NCBI RefSeq assembly: GCF_009649785.1
Contig: NZ_WJOK01000018.1
Span: 1 to 64,000, forward strand
DNA length: 64,000 nucleotides
DNA from: Agrobacterium tumefaciens
GTDB taxonomy: Bacteria; Pseudomonadota; Alphaproteobacteria; Rhizobiales; Rhizobiaceae
Direction of reading: 5' to 3'
A model generated the notes under the pieces. The model saw only the letters and a program-made list of their open reading frames with translations. It was not told the DNA's origin and searched no databases. Position numbers and translations under genes: made by a program. Of the stretch, positions 27,672 to 37,180 are shown in pieces (positions within the stretch are counted from its first letter, which is position 1; every line of letters begins with the position of its first letter).

Positions 27672-27981
27672 GTCAGCAAGCCTTATAATTAGCACACTAC
27701 TTATTTTCTGCCTATTTATTTGGAAGCCTGCCGATTTTCAAGTTTCTTTCACGTCGGGTCTGCCATGCGATAAACTCATGGCAGCGAATCACGTTGCCGG
27801 GAATTTCCCGCACCTTGTCCCCACCCGCCTGTGGATTGCTGGGGACAACTGAAGATGTGATCCAGCTTCGCAGACAGGACGTCAGGCTGCCATAGAGTGT
27901 TGCAACAATATCATTGACTGCCATGGCCAAGGAAGCCAAACCCGAAGTGTAGTGGCAAGGCAAAGGGAGATCGTGCAAACC
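27672..27981. other. Divergent region between the marR-type gene and dnaB
   Basis: 310 bp with the operator candidate at its left end and the dnaB upstream region at its right. Apart from these I see no gene, repeat or RNA. Confidence 0.4.
27685..27704. promoter_or_regulatory. Candidate MarR operator
   Basis: ATAATTAG-CACA-CTACTTAT is an inverted repeat with 7 of 8 matching positions per half-site. It is 14 bp upstream of the regulator's ATG and lies in an AT-rich stretch within otherwise GC-rich DNA. Its size suits a MarR dimer. Confidence 0.45.
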
Positions 27982-29478
27982 ATGAACGACGCTGTGAGAA
28001 AGATCACCCCCGCGCAACCGGCGGAACCGCATTACCGCGAGGCGCCGAACAATATCGAGGCCGAACAGGCGCTGCTGGGCGCCATCCTCGTTAACAACGA
28101 CGCCTATTACCGCGTGTCGGACTTCTTGAAGCCCGTGCATCTTTACGAACCGCTGCACCGCAAGATTTTCGAAGTGGCGGGCGACATCATCCGCATGGGC
28201 AAGACCGCCAATCCGGTGACCATCAAGACCTTCCTGCCCGCAGACGACAAGGTCGGCGACCTGACGGTGGCGCAATATCTGGCGCGTCTGGCGGCAGAAG
28301 CCGTTTCGATCATCAATGCGGAAGATTACGGTCGGGCGATCTATGATCTGGCGCTGCGCCGCGCGCTGATCCAGATCGGCGAGGATGTCGTCAACATCGC
28401 CTATGATGCGCCGCTGGACATGCCGCCGCAGGCGCAGATCGAAGACACCGAGCGCCGCCTGTTCGAACTGGCGGAAACCGGTCGCTACGATGGCGGCTTC
28501 CAGTCGTTCAACGATGCGGTGGCGCTGGCGATCGACATGGCGGGCGCCGCCTTCGAGCGTGACGGCAATCTTTCCGGCATTTCCACCGGCATCCACTCGC
28601 TCGACGCCCGCATGGGCGGCCTGCAGCGTTCCGACCTTATCGTACTTGCCGGTCGTCCGGGTATGGGCAAGACCTCGCTTGCCACCAACATCGCCTATAA
28701 CATCGCGGCGACCTACGATCAGGAAGTACAGCCTGATGGTTCGTTCAAGGCGAAAAACGGCGGCGTCGTCGGCTTCTACTCGCTCGAAATGTCGTCCGAA
28801 CAGCTGGCAACCCGTATCATTTCAGAGCAGACGGAAGTGTCTTCCTCGAAAATCCGCCGCGGTGACATTACCGAGGCCGATTTCGAGAAGCTCGTCGCCT
28901 GCTCCCAGATGATGCAGAAGGTGCCGCTTTACATCGACCAGACCGGTGGTATCTCCATCGCCCAGCTTTCCGCCCGTGCACGTCGACTGAAGCGCCAGCG
29001 TGGTCTTGACGTCCTGGTGGTCGACTATATTCAGCTGATGACCGGCGCCGGCAAAAGCGGTGAGAACCGCGTGCAGGAAATCACCCAGATCACCACGGGC
29101 CTTAAGGCGCTCGGCAAGGAACTCAATGTTCCCATCATCGCGCTTTCACAGCTCTCCCGTGCGGTGGAAAGCCGTGAAGACAAGCGCCCGCAGCTTTCCG
29201 ACCTGCGTGAATCGGGCTCGATCGAGCAGGACGCCGACGTGGTGCTGTTCGTGTTCCGTGAGGAGTATTACGTCAAGAACATGGAGCCGCGCGATATTTC
29301 CGATCCGAAATATGCCGAGTGGGAGGCCCTGTTCGACAAGGTGAAAGGCACCGCGGACGTCATCATCGCCAAGCAGCGTCACGGACCCACCGGCACAGTG
29401 AAACTCGCGTTCCAGTCCGAATTCACCCGCTTCGCGGATCTGGCCGACCCGAGCTTCAGCCAGTACGAAGAGCATTGA
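27982..29478 (+). CDS. dnaB: Replicative DNA helicase
   Basis: Hexameric helicase that unwinds DNA ahead of the replisome; 498 residues. The N-terminal domain contains PNNIEAEQALLGAIL (about 20-34). The RecA-like domain has Walker A GRPGMGKTS near 230, Walker B LDVLVVDYIQLM near 345 and the arginine-finger/H4 region SQLSRAVESREDKRPQLSDLRESG near 390. The usual start MNDAVRK is at 27982; a GTG at 27973 with GGGAGA upstream is an alternative. It follows rplI, as in many bacteria, with the efflux unit inserted between them. Confidence 0.95.
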   Translation: MNDAVRKITPAQPAEPHYREAPNNIEAEQALLGAILVNNDAYYRVSDFLKPVHLYEPLHRKIFEVAGDIIRMGKTANPVTIKTFLPADDKVGDLTVAQYLARLAAEAVSIINAEDYGRAIYDLALRRALIQIGEDVVNIAYDAPLDMPPQAQIEDTERRLFELAETGRYDGGFQSFNDAVALAIDMAGAAFERDGNLSGISTGIHSLDARMGGLQRSDLIVLAGRPGMGKTSLATNIAYNIAATYDQEVQPDGSFKAKNGGVVGFYSLEMSSEQLATRIISEQTEVSSSKIRRGDITEADFEKLVACSQMMQKVPLYIDQTGGISIAQLSARARRLKRQRGLDVLVVDYIQLMTGAGKSGENRVQEITQITTGLKALGKELNVPIIALSQLSRAVESREDKRPQLSDLRESGSIEQDADVVLFVFREEYYVKNMEPRDISDPKYAEWEALFDKVKGTADVIIAKQRHGPTGTVKLAFQSEFTRFADLADPSFSQYEEH

Positions 29479-29569
29479 TCTGAACCGAGGGCGGAAACAG
29501 GTCAGCGTTTCGCCCTGCCTGCTCTAAATCGAAACTGGGGAATCTCTTCAGAACTTTGGCGGGATTGCC

Positions 29570-29872
29570 TCACAATCCGATTCCGCGCAAAAGCGCCACG
29601 GTGACGACGCCGAGCGTTGCGGCTGGCAGCAGGCTGAGGCGGAGCGCCGCGACTGCCGTCACCGCGCAGGCGATTGTTTCCGCCATTCCGCTTGAGAATG
29701 CCGTTGGCGTCACCACAGCCATCAAGACCGCAGGCGGAACCACGCCGAGCGCTTTTTTCAGACGCGGCGTCAGGGTGAAATGGTTGACCAGCAGCAGACC
29801 CCCAAGACGCGTAGCGACGGTGGCCGCCATCATGGCGAGAATCGCCAGCAGGGTGTTCGTATCAAGCGTCAT
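29570..29872 (-). CDS. AzlD family branched-chain amino-acid export subunit
   Basis: 100-residue membrane protein with three or four helices, the usual size for AzlD. Near the start it has LLAILAMMAATVATRLGGLLLV, where the TRxGG stretch is typical. With the AzlC partner it should export branched-chain amino acids (the family is known for leucine, valine and azaleucine). It overlaps the azlC-type gene by 4 bp, so the two are coupled. Confidence 0.82.
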   Translation of the reverse strand: MTLDTNTLLAILAMMAATVATRLGGLLLVNHFTLTPRLKKALGVVPPAVLMAVVTPTAFSSGMAETIACAVTAVAALRLSLLPAATLGVVTVALLRGIGL

Positions 29873-30573
29873 GCCGGCTGCTCCACCTTGTCCTCGCGGC
29901 CGAAGGCTGCGACGGAAAGCCCCGCAAGCGCACCGGCGGCTATGTACCAGGCGCCTGGGACCAGCGCGTGCGTGACAAAGGCAGCGGCAGCGCTTGCCAG
30001 CAGCACCAGGCCGGTTTCCCTGCCCTTCCAGAACCCCATCAGCAGCACGATGAACACGGCCGGAAAAGCGAAGTCCAGACCGATAACCGTCATGTCCCCC
30101 ATCACCGAGCCTAAAAGCGCGCCCGTGAGCGTGGCGATGTTCCAGACGAGGTAGATTGACAGCGCAGCGCCGGTGAAAAATGCGGCCGTCAGCCTGCCGG
30201 CAACTGCCCTGAATTCCGATAGCGCCCAGGATTCGTCCGTCAGCACCAGCATGGCCGCATATTTTCGCCAGCCGGTAAAATCATCGAGCTTGCCAGCGAT
30301 GGAAGCGCTCATCAGCACATGGCGAAGATTGACCAGCAGCGCGGCAAAACCGAGCGCGCTCCAGCTTGCCGGATGCGTCCACAGATCCAGGGCGACGAAT
30401 TGCGAGCCACCTGCAAAGACGAGAATCGACATCAGCGAGGCTTCCAGCGTCGACAATCCCTTGCCGACCGCGACTGCACCGAACACGGCGCCGATCGGCA
30501 CCATGGCGACCAACAGTGGTGCCGCAGCTCTCAGGCCTGCGCCAAGCTCTGCACGTTTTTCCAGTACGGACAT
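29869..30573 (-). CDS. AzlC family branched-chain amino-acid permease
   Basis: 234-residue inner-membrane permease with about six or seven helices. Family features include PLLVAMVPIGAVFGAVAVGKGLS near the start and the NLRHVLMSASI segment near residue 85, which is highly conserved in AzlC. Partner of the downstream AzlD. The AraC-type gene 92 bp upstream on the same strand is a likely regulator. Confidence 0.87.
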   Translation of the reverse strand: MSVLEKRAELGAGLRAAAPLLVAMVPIGAVFGAVAVGKGLSTLEASLMSILVFAGGSQFVALDLWTHPASWSALGFAALLVNLRHVLMSASIAGKLDDFTGWRKYAAMLVLTDESWALSEFRAVAGRLTAAFFTGAALSIYLVWNIATLTGALLGSVMGDMTVIGLDFAFPAVFIVLLMGFWKGRETGLVLLASAAAAFVTHALVPGAWYIAAGALAGLSVAAFGREDKVEQPA

Positions 30574-30665
30574 TGCATTCTCCTTTTCAGAGACATGCGA
30601 TTACGCCTGCAAGTTTTTCCAGTCTTGAATGAAAGTGACGTTGCGCTTCGGAATGGCCACCAAAA

Positions 30666-31523
30666 TCACGCCGTCCGGAATTGTCCCGGCGTGACGCCGG
30701 TGCGCGTCTTGAAATGCCGCGTAAAATGCGCCTGATCGGCAAAACCGCACAGCGCAGCCACCTCGGCCGGCATTTCGCCGGAACGCAGAAGACGGCGCGC
30801 CCGCCTTATGCGCACATCCGTCAGATAGGCATGCGGGGTGATGTGGAACTCCTTGCGGAAGGCCCGGATGAGATGCGCGCGGCTGAGACCAGCGATGGAC
30901 GCCAATTCCTCAAGGCCGATATCGGTCTCGTAATTATCGGAGAGATAGTCGCGGGCGGTATGGACCGCCGTCTTCTCGCGGGTTTCAACGGCCAGGATAA
31001 TGGCGCTGCCATGCCTGCCGAACAGTGCCGCCAGAACCGAGAACATGCCCTCGTCTGCCTCAAGAGCGCCGGACTTGGCCTCCAGCCTGCGATGCGCCAT
31101 CTGAAAAGCGGCGGCCATCTGCGGATCACGCGGGAGAAACCTTGGAAAGGACGGCATTCCGTGGAAAGCCCTGCCCGTCACATCCTCGATAATATCACGC
31201 AGCAGCGATGCGTCGGGATAGATCATCCGATAACGATAACCGCCGCCACCCGGCGCACCATCGTGAATCTCGTCCGGATTGATGAGATAGAGATGCCCCG
31301 GCCCGGTCTGTTCCCTGGTGCCCTGAATGGTGGAAATCTGCGAGCCGCTTTCGATCGCGCCGATCGAGAAGGTATCATGCGCGTGCGGCGAATATTCATG
31401 TGTCAGGAACGTCGCGCTCAGACATTCCATGCCGCTAAAACGTGGGTCGCGCCAGAAACGCGTCGTTTCCGTCGCTGCAACCGGCATGACGTCTATGGCC
31501 TGTTCCTGCGAAACATTGTGCAT
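30666..31523 (-). CDS. AraC family transcriptional regulator
   Basis: 285-residue regulator. The N-terminal cupin-type ligand domain carries HEYSPHAHDTFSIGAIESG near residues 47-65. The C-terminal pair of helix-turn-helix motifs starts at about 190 (IGLEELASIAGLSRAHLIRAFRKEF) and continues with the AraC signature VAALCGFADQAHFTRHFKTRTGVTPGQFR. This domain order is common for AraC regulators beside AzlCD or LysE exporters. The ligand is unknown. It lies upstream of azlCD and divergent from alr. Confidence 0.85.
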   Translation of the reverse strand: MHNVSQEQAIDVMPVAATETTRFWRDPRFSGMECLSATFLTHEYSPHAHDTFSIGAIESGSQISTIQGTREQTGPGHLYLINPDEIHDGAPGGGGYRYRMIYPDASLLRDIIEDVTGRAFHGMPSFPRFLPRDPQMAAAFQMAHRRLEAKSGALEADEGMFSVLAALFGRHGSAIILAVETREKTAVHTARDYLSDNYETDIGLEELASIAGLSRAHLIRAFRKEFHITPHAYLTDVRIRRARRLLRSGEMPAEVAALCGFADQAHFTRHFKTRTGVTPGQFRTA

Positions 31524-31609
31524 AGAACGACTTTAAACCAATCGGTCATTACCGTCTTGAACAAAAGTGCTAGGGTCCGAACCGGTTCCAAATCAACCGG
31601 ACGCATGGC

Positions 31610-32785
31610 ATGACAGACGACTTCGAAGACACATTTCCCGAACACGAAACCGACGCTTTCGAACATGCGCCGCTGAGGCTGACCGTCGATCTCGGCGCGC
31701 TTGCCGACAATTGGCGCGACATGAAAAAGCGGTCCGGCAAGGCGCGGACGGCGGCTGTCGTGAAAGCAGATGCCTACGGGCTCGGTATCGAGGATTGCGG
31801 CGCGACGCTCTACCATGCCGGCGCACGCGACTTCTTCGTGGCAACGGTGTCCGAAGGTGCGACCTTGCGATCCTATGCACCGGAAGCGCGCATCTTCGTG
31901 CTGTCAGGCATCTGGCAGGGCCAGGAGCGTCAGGTCTTCGACAATGATCTCGTGCCGGTTCTGGCCTCGGAGGAACAGCTTTCCTTCTGGATGGCGACAG
32001 TTGCCGAACGCGGCGAACACCCCTGCGCGCTGCATGTGGATACCGGCTTCAACCGGCTTGGCCTGCCGCTGGACGACGCGCTGTTTCTGGCAGACGACGT
32101 GACCCGGCCTGCGAGTTTCGATCCGGTTCTGGTGCTCTCCCACCTCGCCTGCGCCGACACGCCGTCTTCGCCCATGAATAAGGTCCAGCTCGAATCATTC
32201 CGCAAGGTTAGCGCCGCTTTCGAAGGAATCGAATCAAGCCTTTCCGCCTCTGCCGGGATCTTTCTGGGACCGGATTATCATTTCGATCTCACCCGCCCCG
32301 GCATTGCCCTTTACGGCGGCGAGGCAATCAACGATGTGGCAAACCCGATGCGGCCCGTCGCAAGGGCCGAAGCGCGGATCATCCAGATTCGCGAGGCCGG
32401 CGAAGGCCAGACAGTCAGCTATGGCGGCACCTATTTGCTGAAACGGGCGAGCCGCCTTGCCATCGCTTCCGTTGGTTACGCGGACGGATACCAGCGGTCG
32501 CTTTCCGGTTCCGGCATTCCATTGCGCGAAATGGGCCATGGCGGTGCTTACGGCGTAGTCAACGGCCACAAGGCGCCGGTCGCCGGTCGTGTAACCATGG
32601 ATCTCACTATTTTCGATATCACGGACATACCGGCAAACGCTGTCCGCACCGGCGATTATATCGAGCTTTTCGGCCCGAAAGTGCCGCTCGATGAGGTGGC
32701 GCGCGCCGCCGGCACCATCGGTTACGAAATGCTGACGGGGCTTGGTTTGCGCTACGAGCGGCAATATCTGATGGCTGACGACTGA
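31610..32785 (+). CDS. alr: Alanine racemase
   Basis: PLP enzyme making D-alanine for peptidoglycan; 391 residues. The PLP lysine is in AAVVKADAYGLG (about 46-57). The catalytic tyrosine sits in the C-terminal domain at RLAIASVGYADGYQRSL (about 282-298), and GRVTMDLTIFDIT (about 328-340) is conserved. The N-terminal 20 residues are acidic and extra compared with E. coli Alr. Located between dnaB and radA, as in related genomes. Confidence 0.94.
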   Translation: MTDDFEDTFPEHETDAFEHAPLRLTVDLGALADNWRDMKKRSGKARTAAVVKADAYGLGIEDCGATLYHAGARDFFVATVSEGATLRSYAPEARIFVLSGIWQGQERQVFDNDLVPVLASEEQLSFWMATVAERGEHPCALHVDTGFNRLGLPLDDALFLADDVTRPASFDPVLVLSHLACADTPSSPMNKVQLESFRKVSAAFEGIESSLSASAGIFLGPDYHFDLTRPGIALYGGEAINDVANPMRPVARAEARIIQIREAGEGQTVSYGGTYLLKRASRLAIASVGYADGYQRSLSGSGIPLREMGHGGAYGVVNGHKAPVAGRVTMDLTIFDITDIPANAVRTGDYIELFGPKVPLDEVARAAGTIGYEMLTGLGLRYERQYLMADD

Positions 32786-32850
32786 ACCACGTCTTTAGCT
32801 CTTGGAAAGCGGAAGCGACCTGTGCTAAAAGAGAACAAAAGGAGATCGAA

Positions 32851-33117
32851 ATGCCCGAAATCCATTTGAGCGAACAGGACGAAAAGTTCATCGAAGAGCA
32901 GGTGGCTGCGGGTGTCTATAGCGATGCGGACGCCGTTATTCATGCGAGCCTGCAATTACTGAGCAGCGATGAAAGAAAAAGAGTCGCGCTTAAATTGCTG
33001 ATACAGGGCATTGACGACGCTGAAGCAGGCCGGGTTCACCGCTATGCCTCACAAGACGTCTTCCTGAGCGATATCAAACGCGTTTCCGTGCAGCAAAAAA
33101 CGGGGACCGGTCATTAA
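32851..33117 (+). CDS. ParD-type ribbon-helix-helix antitoxin
   Basis: 88-residue protein. The N-terminal half (HLSEQDEKFIEEQVAAGVYSDADAVIHASLQLL) is a ParD/CopG ribbon-helix-helix sequence that would dimerise on DNA and repress its own operon. The C-terminal half would bind the toxin. AAAAGGAGATCG is an excellent ribosome binding site, so the gene looks expressible. The toxin reading frame that follows is broken (next entry), leaving this as an orphan antitoxin. Confidence 0.82.
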   Translation: MPEIHLSEQDEKFIEEQVAAGVYSDADAVIHASLQLLSSDERKRVALKLLIQGIDDAEAGRVHRYASQDVFLSDIKRVSVQQKTGTGH

Positions 33118-33309
33118 AATCCGGACCCCAATCTGGACCACGCGGGCAAGGCGCGATCTTGCCGAAGACCATGGGCCGGGCTTCGCAGTATTGCCTATCG
33201 TGGGCGCGTCATCTTCTTTCGTGTTGACGAGGCCGATCTAACCGTTCTGCGCTTGCTGCACCGCCACCAGGACAATTCCGCCAAAGATTTCAAACAAGAA
33301 GAAAACTGA
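33113..33309 (+). pseudogene. ParE toxin remnant, frameshifted and internally deleted
   Basis: Directly after parD one frame reads IKIRTPIWTTRARRDLAEDHG, the start of a ParE/RelE toxin but with ATT where ATG is expected. A second frame then gives GLRSIAYRGRVIFFRVDEAD and TVLRLLHRHQDNSA, the family's C-terminal strand pattern, ending at TGA 33307-33309. About 40 central residues are missing and the frames differ, with the junction near 33165-33178. No full toxin can be made. The remnant ends 5 bp before radA. Confidence 0.75.
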
Positions 33310-33314
33310 CATAG

Positions 33315-34715
33315 ATGGCCAAAGCCAAGACCCAATTCGTGTGCCAGAACTGCGGCACGGTTCATACCCGCTGGGCGGGAAAATGCGAAGGCTGCGGCGA
33401 ATGGAATACCATCGTCGAAGAAGACCCGATGGGCGGCATCGGTTCCGGCCCCGGCAAGACGCCGAAAAAAGGCCGGGCGGTCGCGCTTACGGCGCTTTCG
33501 GGCGAGATCGAGGAGGCGCCGCGCATTCCGACCGGCATCAGCGAACTGGACCGGGCAACCGGTGGCGGTTTCGTGCGCGGTTCGGCGGTGTTGATCGGCG
33601 GCGATCCCGGCATCGGCAAATCGACCCTGCTGATGCAGGCGGCAGCTGCCCTTTCACGGCGCGGACATCGCGTCATCTATGTTTCTGGCGAAGAAGCGGT
33701 AGCGCAGGTGCGTCTGCGCGCCCAGCGGCTGGGTGCGGCGGAAACCGACGTGCTGCTGGCGGCAGAAACCAATGTCGAGGATATTCTGGCGACGATTTCC
33801 GAGGGCAAGCGCCCCGATCTCGTCATCATCGATTCCATCCAGACGCTATGGAGCGACACGGCCGATTCCGCTCCCGGCACGGTAACGCAGGTGCGCACCG
33901 GCGTGCAGGCAATGATCCGTTACGCCAAGCAGACGGGCGCGACCATGGTGCTGGTGGGCCATGTGACCAAGGAAGGCCAGATCGCCGGTCCCCGCGTGGT
34001 GGAGCACATGGTCGACGCCGTGCTTTATTTCGAAGGCGACCGCGGCCACCATTACCGCATTCTGCGCACCGTCAAGAACCGCTTCGGGCCGACGGACGAG
34101 ATCGGCGTGTTTGAAATGTCCGATCGCGGATTGCGCGAGGTCTCAAACCCGTCCGAACTGTTCCTTGGCGAGCGCAACGAGAAATCTCCCGGTGCCGCAG
34201 TCTTTGCCGGCATGGAGGGCACCCGTCCCATTCTGGTCGAGGTGCAGGCGCTGGTCGCGGCCACCTCGCTCGGCACGCCGCGCCGCGCCGTGGTCGGCTG
34301 GGACAGTTCGCGGCTCGCCATGATCCTTGCCGTGCTTGAAGCCCATTGCGGCGTGAAGCTCGGTCAGCACGACGTTTATCTGAACGTCGCCGGCGGATAC
34401 CGCATTTCCGAACCGGCTGCGGATATGGCGATAGCTTCTGCGCTGGTTTCCTCGCTTGCCGGTCTTGCCCTGCCCGCCGATTGCGTCTATTTCGGCGAGA
34501 TCAGCCTGTCGGGCGCGGTACGGCCAGTCTCGCATACGGGCCAGCGTTTGAAAGAAGCTGAAAAACTCGGTTTCTCCGCCGCACTTCTGCCGTCTGCTTC
34601 GGCTGAATTGCCGAAAGCGGGCAAGGGGCGCTGGACGGAAATAGAAAGCCTGCCGGACCTCGTGGCGCGCATCGCCGGTTCCGGCAACCGGTTCAAACAG
34701 GTTGAGGACGACTAA
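33315..34715 (+). CDS. radA: DNA repair protein RadA
   Basis: 466-residue RecA-related helicase that promotes branch migration and processing of recombination intermediates. The N-terminal zinc finger has C-x2-C...C-x2-C (CQNCGTVHTRWAGKCEGCG, about 9-27). Walker A is GGDPGIGKST near residue 95, the RadA-specific KNRFGP motif lies near 255-260, and the C-terminal Lon-protease-like domain includes DVYLNVAGGYRISEPAADMAIA. Followed by cvpA after a 95-bp gap. Confidence 0.95.
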   Translation: MAKAKTQFVCQNCGTVHTRWAGKCEGCGEWNTIVEEDPMGGIGSGPGKTPKKGRAVALTALSGEIEEAPRIPTGISELDRATGGGFVRGSAVLIGGDPGIGKSTLLMQAAAALSRRGHRVIYVSGEEAVAQVRLRAQRLGAAETDVLLAAETNVEDILATISEGKRPDLVIIDSIQTLWSDTADSAPGTVTQVRTGVQAMIRYAKQTGATMVLVGHVTKEGQIAGPRVVEHMVDAVLYFEGDRGHHYRILRTVKNRFGPTDEIGVFEMSDRGLREVSNPSELFLGERNEKSPGAAVFAGMEGTRPILVEVQALVAATSLGTPRRAVVGWDSSRLAMILAVLEAHCGVKLGQHDVYLNVAGGYRISEPAADMAIASALVSSLAGLALPADCVYFGEISLSGAVRPVSHTGQRLKEAEKLGFSAALLPSASAELPKAGKGRWTEIESLPDLVARIAGSGNRFKQVEDD

Positions 34716-34810
34716 GATTGATCCTTTCGCCAAGGGAAACAGTGGTGTAAGAGGATCGCACAATTGGCAAGGCAGCGCCTGACAGGGCGTCGCACCTCCG
34801 GAGTTGGTAT

Positions 34811-35398
34811 ATGCCCATTACAATTTTCGACGGCATCGTCATCGCCGTTGTTCTTTTCTCCGCCATTCTCGCGATGGTGCGCGGTTTTTCCCGCGAGATT
34901 CTGTCCATCGCGAGCTGGGCCGGTTCGGTCGCCGCCGCCTATTATCTTTTCCCGATCCTGCTGCCCTATGCACGCAACTATACCGATGACGATAAGATCG
35001 CCATCGCCGGTTCGGCAGGCGTCGTCTTCCTCATCTCCCTTGTCGTCATTTCCTTCATCACCTCGCGCATTGCCGATTTCATCATCGACAGCCGCATTGG
35101 TGCGCTGGATCGCACGCTGGGTTTCCTGTTCGGCGCAGCGCGCGGCATTCTCTTGCTGGTCGTCGCGGTTGCCTTCTGGAACTGGCTGGTGGATGTGAAG
35201 ACGCAGCCGCAATGGGTAACCCAGGCCAAGTCCAAGCCTTTCCTCGACGGGCTGGTGGGCAAGCTGGAAGCGGTTCTGCCTGACGATATCGAGCCGCAGA
35301 TCCGCGCCCGTATCCTCGGAAAACCGCAGGAACCGGCAGCCGCGCAGACGCCTGCGGAAGATGTACCGGCGACAAATCCGCCGGCAACGAATAATTGA
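34811..35398 (+). CDS. cvpA: CvpA family membrane protein
   Basis: 195-residue inner-membrane protein with four helices (about 3-25, 28-48, 64-84 and 100-122). It matches the CvpA/colicin V production family, whose molecular function is unsettled. Typical features are FDGIVIAVVLFSAILAMVRGFSREILSI and RIGALDRTLGFLFGAARGILLL. The C-terminus is a polar Pro/Ala-rich tail. It lies 138 bp upstream of purF; cvpA-purF is a common pair. Confidence 0.88.
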   Translation: MPITIFDGIVIAVVLFSAILAMVRGFSREILSIASWAGSVAAAYYLFPILLPYARNYTDDDKIAIAGSAGVVFLISLVVISFITSRIADFIIDSRIGALDRTLGFLFGAARGILLLVVAVAFWNWLVDVKTQPQWVTQAKSKPFLDGLVGKLEAVLPDDIEPQIRARILGKPQEPAAAQTPAEDVPATNPPATNN

Positions 35399-35536
35399 CA
35401 CAGTGTCGCGCCTTGCAATGCATGCAAGGCGCGCTATTTGTGCTAAATATCAAGCACGACACAGACTGGCCGACCGGGAGACAAGCTCACCGGAGAGGTC
35501 TTTCGTTTTTCTCGGTAGAGAGCAAGGGCAAGCCGG

Positions 35537-37030
35537 ATGATTGAGCCGCTTTCGCATTCCACTTTCAATGAAGAGATCGACGGCGACACGCTGCACGAAG
35601 AGTGCGGCGTGTTCGGCATTCTCGGCCACGCCGATGCCTCCGCCCTGACTGCACTCGGCCTGCATGCGCTTCAGCATCGCGGCCAGGAGGCAGCAGGCAT
35701 CGTCTCCTTCGATGGCAAGCGCTTCCATCAGGAACGCCATATGGGCCTCGTCGGCGATCATTATACCGATCCGGCAACCCTTGCCCGCCTGCCCGGCTCC
35801 ATCGCTATTGGCCATACCCGCTACTCCACAACAGGCGAAGTGGCGATGCGCAACGTGCAGCCACTGTTTGCCGAGCTGGAAGAAGGCGGCATTTCGATTG
35901 CCCATAACGGCAATTTCACCAATGGCCTGACGCTTCGCCGACAGATCATCGCCACCGGCGCCATCTGTCAGTCGACATCGGATACCGAAGTCGTGCTGCA
36001 CCTCATCGCCCGTTCGCGTCACAGCTCCACTGCCGACCGTTTCATCGACGCCATCCGCCAGATGGAAGGCGGCTATTCGATGCTGGCGATGACCCGCACC
36101 AAGCTGATCGCAGCCCGCGACCCGATCGGCATCCGCCCGCTCGTCATGGGTGAGCTGGACGGCAAGCCGATCTTCTGCTCGGAGACCTGCGCTCTCGATA
36201 TCATCGGCGCGAAATTCGTGCGTGACGTCGAAAACGGCGAAGTCATCATCTGCGAAATTCAGCCGGATGGTTCGATCACCATCGATGCGCGCAAGCCTTC
36301 GAAGCCGCAGCCGGAGCGTCTCTGCCTGTTCGAATATGTTTATTTCGCTCGCCCCGATTCCGTCGTCGGCGGCCGCAACGTCTATACGACGCGTAAGAAC
36401 ATGGGCATGAACCTTGCCAAGGAAGCGCCGCTGGAAGCTGACGTTGTCGTTCCGGTTCCCGATGGCGGCACGCCGGCAGCGCTCGGTTTTGCGCAGGAAA
36501 GCGGTATTCCGTTCGAATACGGAATCATCCGCAACCACTATGTCGGCCGTACCTTCATCGAGCCGACGCAGCAGATCCGCGCTTTTGGCGTCAAGCTCAA
36601 GCATTCCGCCAACCGGGCGATGATTGAAGGCAAGCGCGTGGTGCTGGTGGATGATTCGATCGTGCGCGGCACGACTTCATTGAAGATCGTGCAGATGATC
36701 CGCGAAGCGGGCGCGAAAGAAGTGCATATCCGCGTTGCCAGCCCGATGATCTTCCATCCGGATTTCTACGGCATAGACACGCCTGATGCCGACAAGCTGC
36801 TCGCCAACCAGTATGCCGATGTGGACGCCATGGCGAAATTCATTGGCGCCGATTCGCTTGCCTTCCTGTCGATCGACGGTCTTTACCGCGCCGTCGGTGG
36901 CGAGAACCGCAACAATGCGCGTCCGCAATTCACGGACCATTATTTTACCGGCGACTACCCTACGCGCCTTCTCGACCAGAACGGCGAGGCGATGGGCAGC
37001 AAGATTTCCGTGCTGGCCAGCAACGGCTGA
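35537..37030 (+). CDS. purF: Amidophosphoribosyltransferase
   Basis: First enzyme of de novo purine synthesis, converting PRPP and glutamine to phosphoribosylamine; 497 residues. A short N-terminal extension precedes ECGVFGI, whose cysteine becomes the catalytic N-terminal nucleophile after processing (about residue 22). The glutaminase domain includes GHTRYSTTG and NGNFTN. The phosphoribosyltransferase domain has the PRPP loop VVLVDDSIVRGTTS (about 370-383). A strong terminator follows, so it ends its operon. Confidence 0.96.
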   Translation: MIEPLSHSTFNEEIDGDTLHEECGVFGILGHADASALTALGLHALQHRGQEAAGIVSFDGKRFHQERHMGLVGDHYTDPATLARLPGSIAIGHTRYSTTGEVAMRNVQPLFAELEEGGISIAHNGNFTNGLTLRRQIIATGAICQSTSDTEVVLHLIARSRHSSTADRFIDAIRQMEGGYSMLAMTRTKLIAARDPIGIRPLVMGELDGKPIFCSETCALDIIGAKFVRDVENGEVIICEIQPDGSITIDARKPSKPQPERLCLFEYVYFARPDSVVGGRNVYTTRKNMGMNLAKEAPLEADVVVPVPDGGTPAALGFAQESGIPFEYGIIRNHYVGRTFIEPTQQIRAFGVKLKHSANRAMIEGKRVVLVDDSIVRGTTSLKIVQMIREAGAKEVHIRVASPMIFHPDFYGIDTPDADKLLANQYADVDAMAKFIGADSLAFLSIDGLYRAVGGENRNNARPQFTDHYFTGDYPTRLLDQNGEAMGSKISVLASNG

Positions 37031-37045
37031 TAATCTCGAAATAAC

Positions 37046-37078
37046 AAGCGGCCACCGGCTTCCGGTGGCCGCTTTTTT
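37046..37078 (+). terminator. Intrinsic terminator after purF
   Basis: AAGCGGCCACCGG and CCGGTGGCCGCTT pair around a 3-nt loop and run into TTTTTT, 16 bp after the purF stop. Confidence 0.93.
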
Positions 37079-37180
37079 GTGGCGGGCGATTAAAACAGTA
37101 CCCGCTGCGGCGTTTTGATCGCTTGCGGTTGGCGTCAGGGGCTTCATAAAACAAGCGGAATGAATTTCGGAGGGGGCAAA

